NCBI RefSeq assembly: GCF_013283785.1
Contig: NZ_JABCPZ010000038.1
Coordinates: 1 to 61,084, forward strand
Length of the DNA: 61,084 bases
Source: Nonomuraea antri
GTDB lineage: Bacteria > Actinomycetota > Actinomycetes > Streptosporangiales > Streptosporangiaceae
Direction: 5' to 3'
The notes under the pieces were generated by a model. It was not told the DNA's origin. It ran no database searches and saw only the letters and a program-made list of their open reading frames with translations. Made by a program: the position numbers and the translations under genes. The first letter of the stretch is position 1. Each line of letters begins with the position of its first letter. Of the stretch, positions 54,099 through 60,491 are shown in pieces.

Positions 54099-54869
54099 GT
54101 GTCCCGCTACGATCGATGGAACGCCATCCTTGAGCTGCTCGCCCAAGAGGGCAGGCTCTCCGTCGAGGAGGCCGCTCAAGCGCTCGACGTCTCCACCGCG
54201 ACGATCCGCCGCGACTTCGATCAGCTCGCCCAGCAGCAGATGCTCATGCGCACCCGGGGCGGGGCGGTGGCGCAGAGCGTCTCGTACGACCTGCCGCTGC
54301 GCTACAAGACGGCCAGGCACGCCGACGAGAAACACCGCATCGCCGCCGCCGCGGCCGAACTCGTCGCCCCCGGCGCCGTGGTCGGGCTCAACGGCGGCAC
54401 CACCACCTCCGAACTGGCCCGCACCCTCGCCACGTCGGCCACGCTGGAGTCCGGCTTCACCATCGTCACGAACGCGCTGAACATCGCCTCCGAGCTGACC
54501 GTCCGGCAGCACGTCAAGATCGTGGTGACGGGCGGGGTGGCCAGGCAGCAGTCGTACGAGCTGATCGGGCCGCTGGCGTCCGGAGTGCTGGAGCAGGTGA
54601 CGCTGGACGTGGCGTTCCTCGGCGTCGACGCACTCGACGTCGAGGTGGGGGCTTCGGCGCATCATGAGGGCGAGGCGAGCGTGAACAATCTGCTGATCAG
54701 CCGGGCGGCGCAGGTCGTGGTGGTGGCGGACTCGTCGAAGGTGGGCAAGAGGGCGTTTTCTCGTATCTGCCCGATCGACCAGATCGACACGCTGGTGACG
54801 GACGTGCAGTTGCCGGATGCGATGGCGAATCAGCTGATGGATGCGGGCGTGAAGGTCGTCCGGGCCTGA
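54099..54869 (+). CDS. DeoR-family transcriptional regulator
   Basis: 256 aa from the GTG at 54099 with AGGGGAGG upstream. Helix-turn-helix LSVEEAAQALDVSTATIRRDFDQLAQQ; the sugar-phosphate sensor domain has GLNGGTTTSELART, IVTNALNIASEL, VVTGGVARQQSYELIGPLA, FLGVDALDVEVGASAHHEGEA and VVADSSKVGKRAFSRIC. Divergent from the SIS-nagA-pfkB-aldolase operon and its probable repressor, responding to a hexose(amine) phosphate. Confidence 0.94.
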   Translation: MSRYDRWNAILELLAQEGRLSVEEAAQALDVSTATIRRDFDQLAQQQMLMRTRGGAVAQSVSYDLPLRYKTARHADEKHRIAAAAAELVAPGAVVGLNGGTTTSELARTLATSATLESGFTIVTNALNIASELTVRQHVKIVVTGGVARQQSYELIGPLASGVLEQVTLDVAFLGVDALDVEVGASAHHEGEASVNNLLISRAAQVVVVADSSKVGKRAFSRICPIDQIDTLVTDVQLPDAMANQLMDAGVKVVRA

Positions 54870-55264
54870 CGGGCTTCCGGGCTTGTGCGGGGTTGTACGG
54901 GCTTAAGGGCACAAAGGCACAAAGGGCTTCGCTGCGCTCAGGCGTTTTGCCGGCCGGGCCCAGGCCCGGCCCCTGAAGGTCTTCGCTTCGCTCAGGCGTT
55001 TTGATTTGAGGGGCAAGCCCGGGTTTGGCCGGCTGGGTGGCGGGGCGGTGGCGGTCGGCCAGTTGGGGTGTGAGGGGCCGGTGCATGCCGGTGACGACCA
55101 GCTGGGTGAGGAGTGCCAGTCGCTAGGCCGTTGGGTTTGGGGTGTCAGCGCTGGCCAGTCGGTGTTGAGCTGTTCCTGTCACCGGCGGGGTTCCGGCGGA
55201 CGTGGATGGGCCCTACGGGTTGGGCGCTTGGTCGACGGCCTCACGAGAGTTGCGCTGCGGGGGC
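54870..55264. other. Non-coding, repeat-containing stretch, no gene seen
   Basis: About 395 bases after the DeoR gene. The first 135 bases hold a direct repeat and a long palindrome (listed separately). From about 55005 to 55264 the sequence is G-rich on the plus strand with frames that do not look coding on either strand. Confidence 0.5.
54927..55003. repeat. Direct repeat (2 x 23 bases) flanking a GC palindrome
   Basis: CTTCGCTGCGCTCAGGCGTT plus TTG (54927-54949) and the same 23 bases with one change (54981-55003), 54 bases apart. Between them GGCCGGGCC (54952-54960) and GGCCCGGCC (54963-54971) form a perfect 9-bp palindrome with a 2-base centre. The unit may be a dispersed intergenic repeat or act as terminator of the DeoR gene. 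Confidence 0.7.
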
Positions 55265-55266
55265 CT

Positions 55267-55313
55267 GTCTTGTCGTGGTCGGGTTTCGGGGGATCGATGA
55301 GATGGTCGAAACC
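55267..55313 (-). pseudogene. Fragment of a DUF3037 gene 3' end
   Basis: On the minus strand the frame reads GFDHLIDPPKP, matching the C-terminus FDQLIDPPKASRH of the intact DUF3037 gene at 56644-57045. At DNA level 55288-55310 matches 56663-56685 at 22 of 23 bases. The rest of the gene is absent. Confidence 0.55.
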
Positions 55314-55319
55314 CTTGGC

Positions 55320-55562
55320 TCAGCCCGATGCCGATCCACCGTTGAGAGCATGCGCCAGCCACTCCAGGGATCCGGTGCGTTGTATTTCCTCCGCCAGGCG
55401 TTTGGCCGTCTCGGTGGTGAGCGCGGCCACCGAGGTGTCGATCCACGATTGCACGTTCTGATGGCCCTGGTCTCGGTACTCGATGGCCTGCATGGCGCAG
55501 TCGAGTTTGTCCGCGTCGCGGGCGCATTCCGCTTCCGGGCTCATCCTGTTCTCGTACTCGTC
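55320..55562 (-). pseudogene. C-terminal fragment of an HD-domain phosphohydrolase
   Basis: About 80 codons reading DEYENRMSPEAECARDADKLD, then QAIEYRDQGHQNVQSWIDTS and ending LAHALNGGSASG. This is the C-terminal half of YfbR/YqeK-type HD-domain proteins (the RDADKLDC aspartate belongs to the metal site); the N-terminal half with the HD dyad is missing. It joins in another frame to a WbqC fragment. A stand-alone start at the ATG at 55544 is possible but would give a non-functional 74-aa piece. Confidence 0.65.
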
Positions 55563-55665
55563 GGGCGAACTGCACGTCGTCCAGCACGATCCAGTAGTCG
55601 GCGGCGAACAGCTTGGCCAAGGTCGCGAGCCGTGGGAAGAGGTTGGGCTGGTGGATCGCGCACAC
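55558..55665 (-). pseudogene. N-terminal fragment of a WbqC-family protein
   Basis: From a GTG at 55665 the frame reads CAIHQPNLFPRLATLAKLF then DYWIVLDDVQFARR, the typical WbqC start (HQPxFxPxLxxxxK, VxxDDVQF). Homology stops at about 55560, where the sequence changes to the HD-domain frame. WbqC proteins are normally about 230 aa. A deletion that fused the two genes explains the structure. Confidence 0.65.
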
Positions 55666-55681
55666 CTCGCCGTACGGCGGG

Positions 55682-56353
55682 TCAGGACGATAGGAGCCTG
55701 CTGTCGAATCCGGCGTGGAGAAGAGCCTGGTAGGCGTCATGCACCTCTCCTGGAACGGGCTGATCGATGGCGTAGCCCAGCTTGGGGTACTCGATCACGC
55801 GCTGAAGGTCGCCGACGAGCATGTCGACGACCAACTTCGGATCGCCGATCGAGCTGACGTAGTCGTCCAGCTCCAGTGGTTCGGAAGCGCACACCACCTC
55901 GACCTCCGGCCACACCTTCCGTGCCGTGGCATAGGCTCTGCGCTCCATGTACGGCTTGGAGATCAGCAGCACGGAACCAGGCCGGACCCCGGCGTCCGCC
56001 AGGACCTGCCGCGACAGGCTGATGTTCTGGCCGGTGTTGGTCGCGTTCGGCTCCAGCAGGATCGCCTCGTCGGGAACCCCCAGCTCAAGCGCGTGCTCGC
56101 GGAAGTGCACAGCCTCACCGCGAGGGAACCGGGCCGCAGTGGTGGGGCTGGTGGCGCCGGAGAAGACGAGCAGCGGGAACCATCCGGCACGGTAGAGCTC
56201 GACGGCCGCGCGGGCGACCCCGAGATCGTGACTGCCCAGGCCGATGGCCACATCGCACGGACGCAGGTCGTGATGCATCTGGTGGTAGCCCCAGATGACG
56301 TGGGCGTGCTGCCACTGCTCATCGGTGATGACCTGCTGCTGCTTGACGCTCAC
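55682..56353 (-). CDS. YdcF/SanA-type (DUF218) protein
   Basis: 223 aa from the GTG at 56353. HMIxxYxxH-like start (WQHAHVIWGYHQMHHDLRPCDVAIGLGSHDLG), then FPLLVFSGATSPTTAARFPRGEA, LEPNATNTGQNISLSRQVL and VLLISKPYMERRAYATARK are the DUF218 blocks. The same frame stays open to an ATG at 56563, adding 70 residues (LETAHGHILLSDRATVDDGP) that are not part of the family; this could be an N-terminal extension or a separate upstream gene that lost its stop. Confidence 0.85.
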   Translation of the reverse strand: MSVKQQQVITDEQWQHAHVIWGYHQMHHDLRPCDVAIGLGSHDLGVARAAVELYRAGWFPLLVFSGATSPTTAARFPRGEAVHFREHALELGVPDEAILLEPNATNTGQNISLSRQVLADAGVRPGSVLLISKPYMERRAYATARKVWPEVEVVCASEPLELDDYVSSIGDPKLVVDMLVGDLQRVIEYPKLGYAIDQPVPGEVHDAYQALLHAGFDSRLLSS

Positions 56354-56643
56354 TCGGCTGCTCCCTGATCGCCGTGGCGGAGGAAGGCGGCGTTCCCCCT
56401 GGGTGGACCGCTGGATGCCCTCGATGCTGCGTAGTTGGTGTGCCAGTCCGTGCTGTGCGGCTTCTCGCGCGGCACGGTCGAGGATCACCGGCCCATCATC
56501 CACGGTGGCTCGGTCGGAAAGCAGGATGTGCCCGTGAGCCGTCTCCAGTCGCACCCGCTGCATGACACCGCCACCCAGAACACGGGTCGCTCCAGGGGCG
56601 CACGAAGTGACCGCCGACCTGGCGAACCTGTGCGGTCAGAGCA

Positions 56644-57045
56644 CTAGTGACGGCTGGCTTTTGGGGGATCGATGAGCTGGTCGAACACGAACGCGAGGGC
56701 TTCCTGCGGACCGTTCGCGGTCACGGGAGCGGGCTCGGTGAACTGAACCACATTGCGGTGGTTGCGATGCAGGTCCGCGAGCCAGTTCTCGCCGAGCGGC
56801 TCGGCCTCGCCCAGTGAGAGTGCGGTCCTGTTCCGATCGATCTCCTCGCTGAGGGCCAGCAGACAGCGGGTGGCCGCCTCCAGGGCTGGGCCGCCGGCGA
56901 ACACGCGGATTCGCTCGGTGTCGCGCCGTTGCCTGATCGCCCAGTGACCGGCGAGCGGATCTCCTGCGATGGCGCCGACGTTGACGAACTCGCCGGTGCG
57001 CGGATCGGGAAGACAGCGAACAACCGAGTAGACGTAACGACCCAT
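56644..57045 (-). CDS. DUF3037 family protein
   Basis: 133 aa. MGRYVYSVVRCLPDPRTGEFVNVGAIAGDP is the DUF3037 signature; the rest is helical with NHRNVVQFTEPAPV and the tail FVFDQLIDPPKASRH. Function unknown; often next to HipA-like kinases, which are absent here. The 3' end was duplicated or left as a fragment 1.35 kb downstream on the same strand. Confidence 0.85.
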   Translation of the reverse strand: MGRYVYSVVRCLPDPRTGEFVNVGAIAGDPLAGHWAIRQRRDTERIRVFAGGPALEAATRCLLALSEEIDRNRTALSLGEAEPLGENWLADLHRNHRNVVQFTEPAPVTANGPQEALAFVFDQLIDPPKASRH

Positions 57046-57103
57046 CCGGTCCGCCTTCCTGACATCGCGTCATTGATCACTGGGCCACATGTCGACTTCG
57101 CGT

Positions 57104-57181
57104 TCAGAAGGTGCGGAGAAAGCTAGAGCGGACGTCTCTGAGATCCGCGCTCGCGATCAGGAGATACGCGTAGCGCTTCAT
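57104..57181 (-). CDS. 25-codon frame coupled to abiEi (possible remnant)
   Basis: ATG at 57181 overlaps the AbiEi stop (ATGA) and encodes MKRYAYLLIASADLRDVRSS plus five residues, then stops at 57104. The AbiEii toxin normally follows AbiEi in exactly this coupled way, but this text does not look like an AbiEii N-terminus that I recognise. It may be a truncated leftover or a chance frame. Confidence 0.3.
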   Translation of the reverse strand: MKRYAYLLIASADLRDVRSSFLRTF

Positions 57182-57756
57182 ATCGTCCCCGCGTGAAGCG
57201 ATCGCTCCATCGCGAGTTCGGCGCCTGCCCGCTGTGCGGCGGTGAGGAGCTGTCTCTTCGTCACAGTCCCGCGGTCGAGCGACTCGGCGACCGCGGAGTC
57301 GATGACGTCCTGGTCGATGCCATCGGCCGCCGACTCTGCGATGGCACGCGGGGGAGTCGTGACCACGAATCCAGCACGTTCCTCTATCTCATCGGGTTCG
57401 AGAGTGGCGCGGTGAAGGATCACCGCGGGGTTGCGTCGCCGGAATCCCGCGGGGACCGTGAGATGGATCTCGGCCGGGTTGGCGACACCCAGATCGTGAA
57501 CGGTGAGCGCGGTGGCATGGGACACCACCCCGCGGCCCCCGCTCCACAGTGTCCACCGAACCAGATGATCGTGTTCTTCCGCAGGAAGATCGGCGAAGTC
57601 GTGGAAGCGATAGATGCCTCGGCTGATGCGCTGCCAGTTGCCTCGGCTCACATGGAAGTGTTGCGCCTGGTAGGAGTAGCCGTCCTCCAGGGCCTGGCTC
57701 GCGGTGAAGTAGCCGCGCCGGCTCGCCGCTCGGCGCCACAGTCGAGCGTGGATCAT
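57178..57756 (-). CDS. AbiEi-type antitoxin (type IV TA family), toxin not found
   Basis: 192 aa from the ATG at 57756; the frame is open upstream through an inverted repeat and no ribosome site is clear. N-terminal winged helix: RRAASRRGYFTASQALEDGY, FHVSRGNWQRISRGIYRF. The rest (LPAEEHDHLVRWTLWSGG, VVSHATALTVHDLG, HLTVPAGFRRRNPAVILHR) matches AbiEi family 4 antitoxins, which neutralise the nucleotidyltransferase AbiEii and repress their own promoter. No AbiEii lies downstream: only a 25-codon frame and then DUF3037. Confidence 0.85.
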   Translation of the reverse strand: MIHARLWRRAASRRGYFTASQALEDGYSYQAQHFHVSRGNWQRISRGIYRFHDFADLPAEEHDHLVRWTLWSGGRGVVSHATALTVHDLGVANPAEIHLTVPAGFRRRNPAVILHRATLEPDEIEERAGFVVTTPPRAIAESAADGIDQDVIDSAVAESLDRGTVTKRQLLTAAQRAGAELAMERSLHAGTI

Positions 57757-57789
57757 CCCCCCGCGAAGCCACGTGGTCAGGCTAGTCAA

Positions 57790-57862
57790 CGCGAAACTCA
57801 AAGTCACTTGTAGTTTGGCGTTCTCGTTGTGCACCAAACTAAAAGTTACTTTGAGTTTCGCG
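57790..57862. promoter_or_regulatory. 29-bp inverted repeat, likely AbiEi operator
   Basis: Arms at 57790-57818 and 57834-57862 match at 27 of 29 positions, with a 15-base centre. They begin 34 bases upstream of the AbiEi ATG. AbiEi proteins are known to bind long inverted repeats in their own promoters. The arms are AT-richer than the surroundings (core AAACTCAAAGT). Confidence 0.75.
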
Positions 57863-58012
57863 TCCGGCTGATGGTGGACGGGACTGTGGCCCGACTCGGT
57901 CGCGATGGTGTGGACGGTTGCCCGCTCTCGGAGACGGTCGGCGATGCGTGTCGGCGCGCTTCCCACGCCTTGATCCACAAGAGCAAGGGGAGAGCTTGCG
58001 CTCCTACGCTCG

Positions 58013-58219
58013 TCAAATGTCGAACTCGCCCTGGTCGGCGCCCTTCAAGAACGCCCGCCACTCGCCGCGCGTGAAGACCAGCGTGGGCCCCTGGGGATCC
58101 TTGCTGTCTCGGACGGCGACGATACCGGGCAGGTTGGTGGCGACTTCCACGCACTGGCCGTTGTCGCCGCTGGCGGTGGACTTGCGCCACTCGGCTTTGT
58201 CGAGGTTCACCTGGTCCAT
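58013..58219 (-). CDS. DUF397 domain protein
   Basis: 68 aa. EWRKSTASGDNGQCVEVATN, VAVRDSKDPQGPTLVF and RGEWRAFLKGADQGEFD are the DUF397 core. These small proteins accompany DUF5753 regulators in actinomycetes. Its ATG lies inside the end of the regulator gene (13-base overlap). Confidence 0.95.
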   Translation of the reverse strand: MDQVNLDKAEWRKSTASGDNGQCVEVATNLPGIVAVRDSKDPQGPTLVFTRGEWRAFLKGADQGEFDI

Positions 58220-59022
58220 GTCCTGATCGCATCCTCTATCGCCTGGTGCGTAACGCTTTTCGGCTGCGCGTCCGCTCTGATGCTGTCATATCTCTGCTTG
58301 ACGCGTGCGACGGCTTCGTGGTCGGCGGTCACCTGACCGGACAGGACCGAGTCCGCCGAGACGACCTCGGATCCATCCCGCAGTCGTGCTAACGCGAACG
58401 CGCTCATCATCCCAGGAGCACAGCCGGCCGCGATAGGGACGAATTGGACAGTGATGCGTGGGTGTTCGGTCAGTTCCAGCAGGTAACGGAGCTGGCCCGC
58501 CAGGACGTCGGCACTGCCGATGGGCCGATGCAGTACGCCTTCGTCGATGAGCGCGACGAAGGTGGGCGGGTCGTCGCCATCGAAGATGGATACGCGCCGA
58601 GTCCGAGCCTCGACTCGCTCCTCCACTCTGTCGGGAGCGGAGGTCGCCTGGAAGATCGCGCGAGCATAGTCGGGGGTCTGCAAGATGCCCGGGATCAGCA
58701 GCGGGTCCCACGATTGCAGGATGACCGCGCGGGGCTCGATTTCCTCCACCCAGCGGGCGAACCAGCCCAGCGTGGGCGACTGGGCGATCTTCGTGAAGAG
58801 CGCGACGAAGTGTCCGTCAAGGCCGAACGTGCGATCGGCCTCCTCGGCGACGTCGAGAGTGGGGGCGCGCCGGCCGGTTTCCAGATGGCTGACGAGCGAT
58901 TCATGGCAGCGCATGCGTGCCGCTAACGTGGCCTGCGTCATTTTTGCTGATTTGCGATATTCGGCCAAATCGTGGGCGAAGCGTGCACGAGGTGACATCT
59001 GGTCGCCGGGGTTGGCCTCCAT
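58207..59022 (-). CDS. Helix-turn-helix regulator with DUF5753 (Scr1/WhiJ type)
   Basis: 271 aa. N-terminal XRE helix-turn-helix (LAEYRKSAKMTQATLAARMRCHESLVSHLETGRRAP); DUF5753 fills residues ~90-265 (PLLIPGILQTPDYARAIFQ, VALIDEGVLHRPIGS, ITVQFVPIAAG). WhiJ-type regulators act with a DUF397 partner in the control of development and secondary metabolism in Streptomyces. GGAG precedes the ATG. Divergent from an ATP-binding protein of the kind found in these clusters. Confidence 0.94.
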   Translation of the reverse strand: MEANPGDQMSPRARFAHDLAEYRKSAKMTQATLAARMRCHESLVSHLETGRRAPTLDVAEEADRTFGLDGHFVALFTKIAQSPTLGWFARWVEEIEPRAVILQSWDPLLIPGILQTPDYARAIFQATSAPDRVEERVEARTRRVSIFDGDDPPTFVALIDEGVLHRPIGSADVLAGQLRYLLELTEHPRITVQFVPIAAGCAPGMMSAFALARLRDGSEVVSADSVLSGQVTADHEAVARVKQRYDSIRADAQPKSVTHQAIEDAIRTWTR

Positions 59023-59064
59023 GGCGTCTCCAGGGGGTGTGAGCGGGGACGTTCACTGCATGTG

Positions 59065-59094
59065 ACCGTACTGTGACATCGATCCGACGTTCAA
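59065..59094 (-). promoter_or_regulatory. Promoter of the DUF5753 regulator
   Basis: Minus strand TTGAAC (59094-59089), 18-base spacer, TACGGT (59070-59065). The -10 region is part of a direct repeat TGTGAC (59061-59066, 59072-59077). Leader about 35 bases. Confidence 0.45.
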
Positions 59095-59250
59095 TACATC
59101 GCGCTTGTATTTCTTTGTCGGCCAGGTTTCGCGAGATTGGCGCACCCGATGGCGGCTTTGACGTCCATGCTGAGACTCGGCGCAGCAGAAAACGACAGCG
59201 TGCGTGTCTCGGGAATCGTGGACAGCAAATTCGGATAAGTCGGTGATCTC

Positions 59251-59805
59251 GTGTCAGCGGAATCCATCCAGATGCCGGACGTGAGCGGGTGGAAGGGCGC
59301 GACCTTGCCACGTAGCGCCAAGACCCCTCGCCATGCGCGACAGGCCGTGCGGCGTTGGCTGGCCGGGAGCGTTGCAGCCGTCGAGTCGAATGCTCTGCTG
59401 GTGGTCTCCGAGCTGGTGACCAACGTCATCCAGCACGTGCCGACCGGAGTGCAACGCGACTGGGTCAAGGTACGGCTCGGCTTCGCCGATGACTTCGTCC
59501 GTGTGGAAGTGATCGATCCGGGCACCACGAGGTCGCAACCCCGCTTCAAACCGCTGCGACAGGGCTCGACGAAGCGACGGGGGCGCGGCCTGGGCCTGGT
59601 GGCTGATCTGTCGGTCCGCTGCGGCACTCATATCGCCGCCTGCGGGGACCGCATCGTGTGGGCCGACCTCGCTGCCGGGGTCCCGGACGCCGCGCAGGAG
59701 GCCATTCAGGACATCGGGGACAGCGTTCACGCTCGGCCGCGCATGAGGCCCCTCTCCGTCCGGCCGTCTCAGCCGGCCGGACTCACGGCCTTCCGGAGCC
59801 GGTGA
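59251..59805 (+). CDS. ATP-binding protein, HATPase (RsbW-like)
   Basis: 184 aa from a GTG. PRHARQAVRRWLAGS, the N-box VVSELVTNVIQHVP and the G-boxes EVIDPGTTR and GRGLGLVADLS define a GHKL ATPase of the anti-sigma-like group. The C-terminal ~40 residues are Pro/Arg-rich and variable. In WhiJ-like clusters this ATPase is the third standard member beside the DUF5753 and DUF397 proteins. Confidence 0.92.
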   Translation: MSAESIQMPDVSGWKGATLPRSAKTPRHARQAVRRWLAGSVAAVESNALLVVSELVTNVIQHVPTGVQRDWVKVRLGFADDFVRVEVIDPGTTRSQPRFKPLRQGSTKRRGRGLGLVADLSVRCGTHIAACGDRIVWADLAAGVPDAAQEAIQDIGDSVHARPRMRPLSVRPSQPAGLTAFRSR

Positions 59806-59895
59806 CGTGCGGCTCCTCGTCGGCATCCGGACCGCGACAGGCGCGGCGGCGAACCCATCGCCGCGGTTCGCCGCCGCGCCGCGAAGGTGATCACC

Positions 59896-60135
59896 ATGCA
59901 TCATTGGCAGCCGTCCATCACCTGTGGACTGGTGTGGGTGGAGGAGGCGTCCTGCTGTGAGGCGTACGTTCTGTGCTGGGAAGCCAGGCAGTGCGAAGCC
60001 GGGCAGTATTTCGTGCGGCGTCGCACCGTGGCAGGCGTCTTCGAGGAGACCGCCAGAGGGCCTTATGGCCCCGCCGTCGTCGCCTGGCGCGAGCTCGCGG
60101 CGCGGCACGCCTGCCGGCGGCGGACCGCCTCATGA
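59896..60135 (+). CDS. Small cysteine-containing protein of unknown function
   Basis: 79 aa from the ATG at 59896, AAGGTGA upstream (GTG at 59887 also in frame). MHHWQPSITCGLVWVEEASC, several Cys and aromatic residues, then FVRRRTVAGVFEETARGPYG. This composition is not that of a shadow frame. It follows the ATPase gene by 90 bases and is coupled to the next frame by ATGA. Family not recognised. Confidence 0.65.
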   Translation: MHHWQPSITCGLVWVEEASCCEAYVLCWEARQCEAGQYFVRRRTVAGVFEETARGPYGPAVVAWRELAARHACRRRTAS

Positions 60136-60230
60136 TCTCGCCGTTCCAGGTGTTTCGTCCCGCTGTGGGTGGGCGGTACCGCGTCGGCCCGGCCTGCCAT
60201 GGTCCGGCTCACGAACGCGGGCCCGCCTGA
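60132..60230 (+). CDS. 32-aa frame coupled to its neighbours
   Basis: ATG at 60132 overlaps the previous stop (ATGA), and its TGA shares a base with the next ATG (TGATG at 60228-60232). Encodes MISPFQVFRPAVGGRYRVGP and 12 more residues. The double coupling argues for translation; the sequence gives no function. Confidence 0.45.
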   Translation: MISPFQVFRPAVGGRYRVGPACHGPAHERGPA

Positions 60231-60391
60231 TGCGCCAGGGATGGTGTGTGCCGTGCGGGCAGCGGGCCGAATCACACGTTCCTGTCGACGGCCTCTTGGT
60301 GTCCAGCATCTCTGCCAGGCGCGGACACAGCGGTTCGGCCGGATCGCGGAACCCTAGAAGTGCGCTGAAGATCTTGTCAGGCTGTGGGTGA
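60230..60391 (+). CDS. 53-aa frame with CxxC, possibly cut by the insertion element
   Basis: ATG at 60230 (TGATG coupling). Starts MRQGWCVPCGQRAESHVPVD, with a Cys-x-x-Cys that could bind zinc. From about residue 40 the text (RNPRSALKILSGCG) looks unrelated and may come from the end of the neighbouring insertion sequence, so the original C-terminus may be lost. Confidence 0.4.
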   Translation: MRQGWCVPCGQRAESHVPVDGLLVSSISARRGHSGSAGSRNPRSALKILSGCG

Positions 60392-60491
60392 TCAGTGGAG
60401 TGAATGGCCAGGTATCGGTCGGGCCGGCTGTCGGTTGCTATGGACGGGAGCACAGGGACAGAGGGCCGAGGTGGCCGCCCCCGGGTGGCGG

